From Ceratothoa steindachneri (taxonomy: Eukaryota; Arthropoda; Malacostraca; Isopoda; Cymothoidae): a stretch of 64,000 bases of DNA. Made by a program: the position numbers and the translations under genes. Shown piece after piece: positions 32,380 through 42,875 of the stretch (positions are counted from its first letter, which is position 1; each line of letters begins with the position of its first letter). Location: assembly GCA_963969495.1 (NCBI GenBank), contig OZ018335.1:86755256-86819255 (forward strand). Direction: 5' to 3'. A model generated the notes under the pieces. The model was not told the DNA's origin. It did no database searches and worked only from the letters and a program-made list of their open reading frames with translations.

Positions 32380-35300
32380 CCTGGCATGAAAATGGTCTTT
32401 ATTAAATCATCCCAGAAAAAATAAAGAATAACAATTGTTTTTGGTATTCTGGAATTTAATTATCAATGCACTCATGCTGACATATTATGTATGCACAAAG
32501 CAACATTGTCAAGAAAACTCATTTCATTATCGTATTCGTTATGGTCAGAGTAGGCTAAATCTAATCATTTGAATGAATGGATTTACGATATGCAGTAATG
32601 AACACATATAGGAAGGGAAGAGTGAAGTTTGTTTCCCATCTATATCTGCATCTATTGGTGGGATGAAGGTTATTAGGTTCTAAGGGAGACCAATTTCCTT
32701 AGATCGTGGTTCATTACTACTATGTATGAGTGGAGGAATTGTTTTCGTTATGATTTTTTTGGGGATAATATTAGGTCATTTCTGCTTCAATATATTCCAT
32801 GAAGTATTAACAAAGAACGGGAGATAAGGGTTGTCTAGAAGGAAGCCATATCATTATATTTAATAATTACCTTTACAAGAAAATGAGTGTTAGAACGACA
32901 TACATTAATTCAGTGAATTAATGCAACGTGCAACATATGTAGATTGATATTAAGCAAGGTTTTATTTTTTTTAGTTGTTAAAACGAATTAACAGTATGTA
33001 AGAAAAAGCCTTTCGGCTCATTAGAGGTCAGTAGTGTTGACCGAAGATGACCAGGCGTATTGCTAATTTATCATAGCTAAAGCCTATGTTTGAATTTGCC
33101 AAGCCGGTCCTTTTACAGTTAAAAGATAAGACGTGATGCTCCCAAACTAGTCAGACACTTCACCAATCAGATGTCCCTCTCTTCAAAGGAGCTAGTTTTT
33201 GCATTTAACTGGCTATGTTTACACTAAGCTAATACCTACATGTACAAAGAAAACGCAAAAAACTAAAGCATAACTTAAGAGATTTTCAATCTAAATCCTT
33301 TAAAATGAAATCAAAATATTTCCAAATATGATTTTCTTCTCAGGAGTTGAGATGAAGCTCCTACCGTCGATCCCTGACTGCACTCATTGTACATATTAGA
33401 GCAATGATTATCCACCTCTTTTGCACTATTTCTTCTTTACATACACCATAGTCATGACTGTCATTCGTCCCTTTCAAAATGTATAAATCGTAATTTAAAA
33501 ATAATATTAAGAAATGTATAAATGGAAAGTTCTACAAATGAAAACGGACAAATTATGTGTAATTTTAAATTAATTCGCACCATTCAGTGTAATGTGATTT
33601 TCCGTAGTTAGGTAGAATCTGTAGGACTTTGTGGCAATATAAATATTACAACAGATTATAGTCTGCCCATCTTTAATTAAATCTTTTTAGGATGTGAACG
33701 TTGCTCAAGAGGTGCAATGGGTTGTAGCTACTCTTTGTCTTTAGCAAATAATTTATTTAGGAAAGAAACAAAAGTGATGTATCGTAGAAAAGTGCTTTCA
33801 ACTGATTACAAAATTATGAGAGACGGAAAAGTTGGAATAGAAAAATAGTACAAGATAATATAAAGTTTTTAAAAGAACACATATTCAAAACTCCCTAAAT
33901 TCGTATATGAATTATTTTTAAAGTAAATTAACAAATATATAATCACAATTTTGCTCTACATTTTTCCCATTTCATTGGTATTGTTTAAAAGAAAAGTCGG
34001 AATTCTTTGAAAGTCTTATCAAGCTAACAATTCACTTGTAATACAACGTATTAAGGAACAAGTCAGTAAAAAAAATTGCGATCCCTAAAGTACGATCTCA
34101 ATCTTTCTGCAAAACCATCGATGATAAACGATGTTTATTCGCTATGATAGACGCTAAGAACCGAATTCCAAATTCAGTCATAAGAGGTTGTTTCCCAATG
34201 TTGGAGGTTGAGTAAAAGGCATAGAACGAGCTTTGATGTAAAGTATGTTCAATTGAAATTACTCTTATTAACAAGAAGAAATAGAGATCGTTCTCTTTTT
34301 GGAATTATCTATTAAACTGTCTAGTTTATAATAAAACCTTACGAAAATATTTAGCAAAAGATTTATTTCCTATGAACATCTCACAATTTTGTAAAGAGTT
34401 TGAGGTTTAGTGATTTGATAACGGAGCAAAACGGCTATTATTATTATTATTATTTTTCTTGGGTTCAGCTTCTCATCCGGATGTTTATATATAGTGTGCA
34501 GAAGTTTCAAATAGTGGAAGAGTTTAGATTATGTGGTAAAATGGAATAAGAGATAATCCAAATGGGTGTTTTTTTGTCTATGAAGGTACATACCTACTTT
34601 TGGTTTGAATATTTATTCAATCGAAAATAACATGAGTTTACAATCTGACTAAAAAAGTTATAATATATCCAGGTGGTGTAAACAAATTCAATCACTATGT
34701 GCACAAGGCCACACCGCCCGAGGTCATTGGATTATTTCACATCCCATCTGCCCCATTATCTGAACTTTCCCACTATTCTATTCTTCTTCACACATACATA
34801 TACACATGTATATAGCATAGTATTTATTTCTATTGTTTATTTTTTCTGATTATAACTTAAGAAATTTGGAATAATGTATTACCAATTGAAAGTCTTAAAA
34901 GACTAAATTTCGACACGCAAAAAAATCTTGTTAATTAAAAGCGGAATGCAAGAAACGGATATTATATTCTTGTAATTCTGTAAATTGAATTTGGGAAAAA
35001 TAAGTATTAGAAAAAGGTGTGTGAAATTCGTAGAACCACTGGCCCAGGACTAACCTTTAGTTATCTAAAGTATCACTAATACCTTCATCCTTTCCTTAAG
35101 AAGATCTATTCTCTCCTTACCCTTAACAAAATATTCTTCGTCTTTTAACTTACTTTTTTTCTTCCATCTCCTTTCAGTGGTACAAAAGTCAGTTCTTTTA
35201 ATTAGCAGCTAAGATATAAAAATTTAAGAAGAGTTTTGTATCTAATCCCTTTCGTATATGCATAATTTAACTTTATTAAATCATTTAAATGGTTAATACA

Positions 35301-35561
35301 CGGTTTGTAGTGCTTCATATTTCATTACTGAATAACTAATGTAGAAAATAAGGGACTCGTAATATATCTTCAAAACAAAGACCCAAGCTCTTAAACCGAG
35401 TGAAAGATATAATAGATAATTATTTCTGAAAAAAATGAGATTACATCGCTTTCCTTCAATAATATTAAAAGAAACTCAAAATTCACCAAAATCAATAGTG
35501 TTTCAATTTTTTAAGCAAATATCCAAAATTTAAATGTAATTTACATTTTCTGCCCATCTAG
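32380..35561. other. No gene seen; probably cadherin-gene intron
   Basis: AT-rich, no open frames of note, one (TTA)n run at 34436-34457. Position directly upstream of a well-formed splice acceptor makes an intron likely. Confidence 0.4.
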
Positions 35562-35750
35562 GAAGGCCGAGCAGCTGTAAAATTTCACATCGGTCCAAAT
35601 TCCAACTCAGTCGATCACTTTGCCATCGACGACGTTGGTATCGTTCGCTTGCAAGCATCTCTAGATAGAGAGACTACAAGGCGACATCAAGTATCTGTTG
35701 TTGCCACTGATTATGGAGATCCACCACTAAGCTCAACAGCTACACTTATG
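35562..35750 (+). CDS. Cadherin-repeat exon (internal, phase 0)
   Basis: Cadherins are cell-surface adhesion proteins built of Ca-binding extracellular repeats. The exon is 189 bp, exactly 63 codons, with a pyrimidine-rich acceptor (TTTCTGCCCATCTAG) and a consensus donor (GTAAGTAG). The peptide shows FAIDDVGIVRLQASLDRE, matching the F.ID...G.I.....LDRE core, and VSVVATDYGDPPLSSTATL, matching V.A.D.G.PPLSSTA. LDRE and the A-x-D motif are Ca-coordinating segments. It is one cadherin repeat, missing its start. No neighbouring exon was found in the window, so the host gene must have long introns. Which cadherin it is cannot be said. It is the only convincing host coding sequence here and looks functional. 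Confidence 0.87.
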
Positions 35751-36510
35751 GTAAGTAGTATTTGCATTAATCATAGATAAAATATTATTTAGATTTTTCG
35801 TAGAAGCAAGATTTTTATGGGATGAATTTGAAAAAAGTTTATTTTATAACATTATTTAACCTTCCAATAGGTAGGATTGGCGTAGACAATTAATTCCTTG
35901 GGTATTTATTGTTTTGCATAATATTGCTTGAATATAATGTTATATCCACCAATTATCCATTAATAAAAACTAAAATTAATAGAGAAAAATTACTTTTCTT
36001 TATTAGTCTAGTGAATCTAAAACGTGAAAAATTATATAAAAGTTTGATTTTCAAAGAAATCAATGCTTGATTATCATTTCTAGTTTTTCTATTAAAATGT
36101 ACACTGCGTAAAATAGTAATTTATATTTAATATTTGATTGCACAAACAGAAATAAATAATTTTTTCCACTTATTTCTAGAATGGTGAAATTAATTCGATG
36201 CATAAGAAAATGTATTAGGCTTAGCATAAGTCTCAGGAAGATCTTCGAAATTGTTCAGATTTTAAGCGTTGCTTACCATTTCTTTCTGATTGTGAATGGA
36301 AATTTAACTTAAAAATGGGTCTTCATAAATGGTAGAAGACAGCGTTCAAATCGGAAGTTTGTGATGACCTAAGGGATGTAAATGTGAGAGCCGTTATTTA
36401 CGATATTTTCAGATTCAGATAAGTTCGATTCTATAGACAAAAATATTATTCTTCCATTTTTATATTTTCCTGGTAATTTTGTTACTGTATATCTATCTCT
36501 CTATATGTAT
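35751..36510. other. No gene seen; downstream intron
   Basis: AT-rich sequence following the cadherin splice donor. No coding signal. Confidence 0.5.
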
Positions 36511-36670
36511 ATATGCGCTTGCTATCGTAGTGGTTAGAGAGCTAGAATTTAAACTGCAATGTTCCCGGTGTGATTCCAGGAGCAAAAAATAAATTCAGTG
36601 ACGAATAATTTTGCAGATGGCTAATAGCTACCAAATAGCTTTTGGACAACGTGGTAGCTTATTGCCTAAA
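36511..36670 (+). repeat. tRNA-derived SINE-like element
   Basis: A-box-like TATCGTAGTGGTTAGAG and, about 40 bp on, B-box-like GGTGTGATTCC. The surrounding arms pair poorly, so a SINE head is more likely than a gene. The head differs from the SINE at 32040-32245. Confidence 0.55.
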
Positions 36671-37657
36671 AATTCTCATCATTAAACACATTTTAAATTA
36701 AATTGGCCATTTAGTTGGACCAGGGGATTTATTCTAATTTCCAGCCACAGTTTTGTGTGGACAGTGCCTATGTGATGTAAGTCAAAATGTGACTGTCTAC
36801 AATTTTAATCCTGACAAAGACATCAAAAACCGTAATAAATACTTATACTTTGCAACTTTCAACTGCAGAAAACTATTTGAGTCTGCGCATCTCCAAGCGC
36901 CACACAACGATACACCGTCTCAGTCGGGGGGCCTAAAACACGTGAGGAGATGGTGTTTACACAGTACCATCCTGCTAGGCGTAGGAGCTCCCTCCAGCAT
37001 CCAAGGGCTAGCAGGGCGGAATGAAACCCCACAGGCGGATCAGTGCCCTATACCTATCGACTCCAGGCGCTTATTCAGCCAACCTGGTGCAAAAGGTACT
37101 GCTCTGCATTCCTTTGTATGACACCGGCAAGGCCGACAGGGAGATCCTGACGACTGAGCAACCCAGGATCTCCATACACTTCGCCCAGGCATGCGCTGAC
37201 TTCCATGGCTCAAACTCCATTGTCTTACTAGATAGAAGGATGCCTTCGATATTTCCAACGGTACTCTGACAGAATTGACCCTTTTTCGGTCTTAAACACA
37301 AACAAAAGTCTACGTAATACCTCCATAAAAAGTTACTGGTCTTCAAATTGTTAAAATGTTGGCCAATAATTCATAGAGGTTACTCTGTGATCACTTCGCT
37401 GTATACCCTTTCTAATTCTGATTTCATCTTTGCACATCCACCCTTTTTCCTGACACATTTACATTTAGGATTGGCCCAATTGTATTTATTGCGTACTTAG
37501 ATCGCAGTGCGTTTGGCTTAAAAATGGCAAATTATGATCTCCGACAAAATTATATCGGATAAGATTAACGTAATCTTCATCAGTAAGACGTGGGGAGGAA
37601 CTTCTAACACTATATTTCTGTTGCCCTACACGCACTGGATAAATTTTCTATACTAAT
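36671..37657. other. Unrecognised GC-richer coding-like stretch at 36750-37270
   Basis: Bases 36750-37270 are GC-richer and open in several frames on both strands. One frame has KYLYFATFNCRKLF, which resembles the start of an RTE-type endonuclease (ATFNARTL), but nothing after it continues that match. I do not recognise the rest. The remainder to the LTR element is AT-rich. Confidence 0.3.
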
Positions 37658-39260
37658 TGTAGGGGAATAGTCACTCCCCCTCCCCCCATTCACTCGCGGG
37701 GTAGTCACAAAGCGGTTACCGCTAAGACATCCGCCCCAGGCATCGGCGGGTCCATTGCGTAACCGCAGCGTCGCCTATTTTAAGGCCATGAAAGACCTTA
37801 AAGGTCAAAATGCAAGATCTCCCGCAGGAGAGTGAGATCCAGTTTCACCTCAAATAAGAAATTATAGACGCGTTTCTCCAAAGCTCGAAGGCTAACGAGG
37901 AGCCGATGTCAGAATCGGTGGGAAAACCGTTAAGGCAAAAAAACTCTCCTGGGGCCGTCCTCAAGCCCCTTACCACTCCCCCAGTGGGGTGACGAGGTAT
38001 AAATGAGGAACTCTGAGAAAAATCGAGGTAGTATACGTCAGTCTCTAGGTAACGAAGTCTTCGGATCAAACCGAACTACCGAGACTGGAGAGGTAGTGTA
38101 CTTGGCTCACCAGACCAAGAAGTACCCTGCAAGAGAGACAGGGCTACCTAACTTAAGGGGCTAAGAAGAAGCTCATCCTCGAGCTAGTCCCAGGTTATTA
38201 AACCAAACGATAAGTTAACTTTGTTGAGTTCAACTTACTCTCGCCAGAGAGACTCCTCATATCCTGGTTCACCTTAAGCACCAGGGGAATTCCTCGTCCT
38301 TGAGGAATCAAGAAAAGAAGAAGGAAAAGGCTCCCCCGTGAGCCCGTTACTCGGTGGCCACAGCGAACTCATAAGTTAACTTGGTGAGAAACCAAGTTTA
38401 ACTTGTTCTCTTCAGAGAAACCCCCCTACCTTATACTCGGTCTTGAGGAAGACTGGAACTAAGAAGAGGCTCATCCTCGAGCTAGTTCCTAGTTACCAAA
38501 CCAAACTTTAGGTAACTTATTCTCTTCAGAGAAAATACTTTTCATCGATCTTCGCCCTTGAAGAAGACCCTCCCCGAGTTTAGTCCTCGTCCATGAGGAA
38601 TTAAGTAACGAAGGAGAAAAGCTTCCCCTCGAGCTCGTTACTCGGTGGTCACACCGCACTCCAAGTTAACTTGGTTTAAGAACCAAGTTCGACTTCCTCT
38701 CACCAGAGAGACCACGACTACCATGGTGTTGCATAAAGCACCGTAATCGTTCTCGTCCATGAAGACCCCCCCCTTCCCCCGGAACACCGTGTGGACCCCC
38801 CAGCTGCTACCCTCACCAAAACGACCGTGTGTTTTCGCCCATCTACATCTGTTGAGACGGCACGCGTCGTGAGTCAATAACATTCCTGAGTCCTTTTAAA
38901 CTCCAGATGAGTCCGTAAGCCTAAATCCTATATTATTGTTGTGTGTAGAGAAATTAACCAATTTTTGAGGGTCAAACTAATTTAATTAATTCTGGTTTAT
39001 GATAATATTTTTGCTGTAGTAATGTTTAGATGTTGTGTATTCAATGGTTAAAGTTAAAATATAAGTTTATTGGGGGATTCTCGTGCGTTTCTTTCTATAT
39101 CCTTACGTGTTTCGGAACGGCTCTGTTCTTCAAGATATTATGATATCAATATATTAGCACTCTTAGCACTTTTAAAACAAAAGGGGGGGGGGCATTCTAC
39201 GACACTATAAAAAAGTGGTGTCAGGTAAGTAGGGTTTTTATTAGAAAGAATTTTACGACA
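37658..39260 (+). repeat. 5' LTR of the 37.7-kb element
   Basis: Starts TGTAGGGGAATAGTCACTC and ends TTTTACGACA. It matches 41265-42875 throughout with scattered differences. The U3 (38160-38800) is made of two tandem blocks of about 295 bp, each with two hairpin modules such as AGTTAACTTGGT...ACCAAGTT and a CTC.CCAGAGAGA-type stem. The 3' end holds a duplicated U5/primer-site segment: CTACGACA with TGGTGTCAGG appears at about 39195-39225 and again, diverged, at 39251-39285. Confidence 0.9.
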
Positions 39261-39569
39261 TAAATAAGAGTGTGTCAGGTTTGTAGGTTGTTATTAGAAA
39301 GAACCCAGCAGTGTCGAACTAAGAAAGAGCTAGCACATAAAGGAACATCATGAATAAAAGAATAATTGACGAGAGAAAAATTGGTTTGAGTTAGGGGTGG
39401 TAACAAGCTAAAGGTAATTGGTAGGCCAAGTTGTAAATTTGTTTTGCGGAGTGGTATTTCAATCAGCATAGTAGTGGGATTAAGGGTAAGTTATGCTAAG
39501 CGCTACCTGGTGAGTTGTGGCATAATTACCTGAAAGTACAGTAAGGAAAATTCGACGGACCAACACAAA

Positions 39570-40232
39570 ATGGATCCGGTCGAAAGATTCAGCCTACAAG
39601 CCCAAATTCTGGGATTTGAAGGCGATGATATGGATGCCTACATTTTTGAAGAATTGAGAATACAAAGAGAAGAAGAAGAAGAAATAATAGAGTTTGATAG
39701 AAAGAGGAAAAATATAAAAAGAGAAGGGAAAAGAAAAAGCAAAGCAATAAAAATACAGAGAGACATAAAATTAGAGAAAGACAGAATACAGGGGAAAATA
39801 GAAACAGAGGAAAGAAGAATGCGGAGAGGAGGTAAAACAAGCGAAAGAATAATACTGTTGAAAAGAGAAGCACCAGGATTCGGAATAAGGATAGAAAGGG
39901 AAGATGAGGAAAGGAGAATATAGATAAAACGAGAAGATGATGAAATAAAAATAAAGATAAAGCTGGAAGATGAAAAAAGAAGAACTCGACGGGAAAAGGA
40001 AATAGCAAAAGCAGTTAAAGAAACCGAGGAAAGAACAATGAAGAGGGAAAAAGGACGCGCTCAAGCTGAAAGAGAAGAGAGAGAAGAAAAGGAAAGATTG
40101 CTCTCACTCGAAAGAGCACCTATCGAGAATCTGATAGAGGCCAAGGAAGTTGAAGCCCGGCCTGGACCTAAGAAAGGACCATCGAGGAAAACCCAGCCTG
40201 AATGGGGTAACGATGGAAGAAGTAGAAAGTAG
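39570..40232 (+). pseudogene. Gag-like coiled-coil ORF of the 37.7-kb element
   Basis: A single frame of 221 codons starting at ATG 39570 (MDPVERFSLQAQILGFEG) with one in-frame stop at 39921-39923. After the first 30 residues it is almost entirely Glu/Lys/Arg (e.g. EREEREEKERLLSLE), predicting one long charged coiled coil. Its opening (QAQ...GF.G......EE...REEE) parallels the gag of the 47.5-kb element (KAQGESLGLSGKELIEYVQEE). No capsid domain or zinc knuckle follows. Role would be particle assembly; the missing capsid argues that it needs a partner. Confidence 0.6.
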
Positions 40233-40614
40233 GGATGAGGTACCAGCATGTGTACCTAAGGAACAACCTACGAGAAGAACCCTGTCAAATGGGGTTATCA
40301 GGAAAGAAGTAAAAGGTAGGGTAGAGGTACGAGCAGGTGTACCTGAGGAACTACCTACTAAGAGAAGTGAGTCAAATGAGTTGACAAGTAAGGAGGAAAG
40401 AGGTGCTATTGCGAAGCACCCAGGTAAGACTAATCAAATGGTAGACGCGGATGAGTATCTCTCCCTAATAGTCTCCTCCCCGAACGGAACGTCCACGGAG
40501 TTACAGCTAAATCGCCAAGTCGTAGTGAGCGCCACGCCCATTAACGACCTCGCAGGGAAAAGTTTTCTCGAGCCCCAAAGATCGAACCCAGACACGATCT
40601 TCCCGTGTACCTAG
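40150..40614 (+). pseudogene. Unrecognised internal ORF with two tandem repeats
   Basis: A 154-codon frame overlapping the gag end in another phase. Residues about 17-50 and 51-85 are a diverged tandem repeat (VPACVPKEQPTRR / VRAGVPEELPTKR). The second half (DEYLSLIVSSPNGTSTELQLNR) resembles the kind of linker found before protease in LTR elements, but no DTG motif is present. I cannot name a function. Confidence 0.4.
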
Positions 40615-40683
40615 TTAAAGGAGAGCTATGGGACGTACGCTCCCATCAATTATGCCCCTCTGCAACAGGCCGCTCTAGCCTTA

Positions 40684-40920
40684 ATGTTCAATTTAAAGGT
40701 AGTCAAGTACCATAATATGGGTAAGTCGAGTAGGTTGAAATACCGCTACCATTTAGTAACATACTGGGGTAGACTCAATAACCCGAACGGCCGACTCAGG
40801 CGCGGTAAAGTATTGGTATTAGAGCACCATTTTAGTATTAGCTATATCAAAGGAGCCGATAAAGTACTGCTGCTCTATAGGCGAAGACGAAATACCATTG
40901 AGGGTTATTTCAGTACCTAA
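40684..40920 (+). pseudogene. RNase H C-terminal remnant, end of pol
   Basis: The frame ends GRLRRGKVLVLEHHFSISYI followed by KGADKVLLLYRR, which corresponds to the closing segment of Gypsy-class RNase H (GRLMRWSL.LQ.Y.F...Y.KG..N..AD.LSR). The catalytic part is absent. A TAA follows at 40918-40920 and no integrase lies downstream before the 3' LTR. Confidence 0.65.
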
Positions 40921-41264
40921 TGAGCGTGCAACCATGTTTTCATTTGTTGTTCGTGTCAATATTTATCGGTAGGATTTAAGTTCTCAAAAACTTAGAAATG
41001 TAAGGATGTAGCTTGTTTTGTTGTTTTTTTTGTGGGTAATCGACGAATTAAGGTTTTGTTATTTTCATGTAAAATTGTATTGCAGGTAGGTCTAGTTCGA
41101 CACATTGCCTGTGTAAACGCGCGCGAGGGCGCTCATGTGTAAGGAAACTTAATGTAAGAGAGAGCTCAAAGAAATACAACTTTGCTAATCTCGACTAGGT
41201 TGAGTAAGTTGTTTTAAGTTCCCGGAAGTCCCTCCCCTTCCATTTAGTTCTTCGATGGAAGCTG

Positions 41265-42875
41265 TGTAGGGGAATAGTCACTCTCACACGCCCCGTTCAC
41301 TTGCGGGGTAGTCACAAAGCGGTTACCGGAAAGACATTCGCCCCAGCCATCGGCGGGTCCATTGCGTAACCGCAGCGTCGCCTATTTTTGGTGCCATGAA
41401 AGATCTTAAAGGTCAAAATGCAAGATCTCCCCCAGGAGAGTGAGATTTAGTTTCACGTCAAATAAGAAATTGGAGACGTATTTCTCCCAAACTCGAAGGC
41501 TAACGAGGAGCCGACGTAAGAATCAGTGGGAAAAACCGTTGGGCGAAAAACTCTCCTGGGGCCGTCCTCAAGCCCCTCCCGCCCTTACCACTCCCCCAGT
41601 GGGGTGACGCGATCAAAAAGGGGAACTCTGAGGAAAATCGAGGTAGTATACGTCAGTCTCTAGGTGACGAAGTCTTCGGATCAAACCGAACTACCGAGAC
41701 TGGAGAGGTAGTGTACTTCGCTCGCCAGACCAAGAAGTACCCTGCAAGAGAGGCAGGGCTACCTTCCTTAAGGGGCTAAGAAGAAGCTCATCCTCGAGCT
41801 AGTCGCAGGTTATCAGACCAAACGATGAGTTAACTTTGTTAAGTTCAACTTACTATCACCAGAGAGACTCCTCTTTTTCTGATGCACCTTAAACACTAGG
41901 GGTATTCCTCGTCCTTTAGGAATCAAGAAAAGAAGAAGGAAAAGGCTCCTCCGTGAGCCCGTTACTCGGTGGCCACAGCGAACTCATAAGTTAACTTGGT
42001 GAGGAACCAAGTTTAACTTGTTCTCGTCAGAGAAACCCCCTTCCGTTATACTCGGTCTTGAGGAAGACTGGAACTAAGAAGAGGCTCATCCTCGAGCTAG
42101 TTCCTAGTTACCAAACCGAACTTTAAGTAACTTATTCTCGTCAGAGAAACAACTTCTTATCGATCTTCGCCCTTGAAGAAGAACCTCCCCGAGTTCAGTC
42201 CTCGTCCATGAGGAATTAAGTAACGGAGAAGAAAAGCTTCCCCTCGAGCTCGTAACTCGGTAGCCACACCGCACTCCAAGTTAACTTGGTTTAAGGAACC
42301 AAGTTTCACTCCCTCTCGCCAGAGAGACCATGACTACCTTGGTGTTGCATAAAGCACCGTAATCGTTCTCATCCATGAAGAACCCCCTCCCCCCCGGAAC
42401 ACCGTGTGGACCCCCCCAGCTGCTACCCTCGCCAAAACGACCGTGTAATTTCTCCCATCTACACCTGTTCAGACGGCACGCGTCGTGAGTCAATAACATT
42501 CCTGAGTCCTTTTAAACTCCAGATGAGTCCGTAAGCCTAAATCTTATATTATTGTTATGTGTAGAGAAATTTACCAATTTTTGAGGGTCAAACTAATTTA
42601 ATTAATTCTGTTTTATGATAATATTATTGCTGTGGGAATGTTTAGATGTTGTGTATTCAATGGTTAAAGTTAGAATATAAGTATATTTGGGGATTCTCGT
42701 GCGTTTCTTTCTATATCCTTACGTGTTTCGGAACGGCTCTGTTCTTTAAGATAATCCGATATCAATATATTAGCACTCTTAGCACTCTTAAAACGAAAAG
42801 GACGGGGCATTCTATGGCACTATAAAAAAGTAGTGTCAGGTAAGTAGGGTTTTTATTAGAAAGAATTCTACGACA
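41265..42875 (+). repeat. 3' LTR of the 37.7-kb element
   Basis: Same boundaries and internal modules as the 5' LTR: TGTAGGGGAATAGTCACTC start, TTCTACGACA end. The second U5/primer-like segment is included within this LTR too, showing that the duplication has been copied through reverse transcription. Confidence 0.9.

Larger units (their letters stand above)
37658..42875 (+). mobile_element. Non-autonomous LTR retrotransposon (Gypsy class), complete ends
   Basis: Two LTRs of about 1.6 kb bracket about 2.0 kb of internal DNA that codes for a coiled-coil gag-like protein and the very end of RNase H. Everything between, including capsid, protease, integrase and RT, is missing or unrecognisable. 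Ends are TG...CA. Flanks CTAAT (37653-37657) and CCAAT (42876-42880) fit a 5-bp target duplication with one change. The gag N-terminus resembles that of the element at 47458, and pol again ends at RNase H, so it is probably a deletion derivative of a related Gmr1-like element that depends on a helper. Confidence 0.85.

Noticed and set aside
36753..37269. RTE-type endonuclease gene
   Set aside because: Only a short ATFN-like motif fits; the catalytic motifs that should follow are absent.
39589..40008. 139-codon Phe/Leu-rich minus-strand frame
   Set aside because: It is the antisense of the Glu/Lys/Arg coiled coil of the gag-like ORF.
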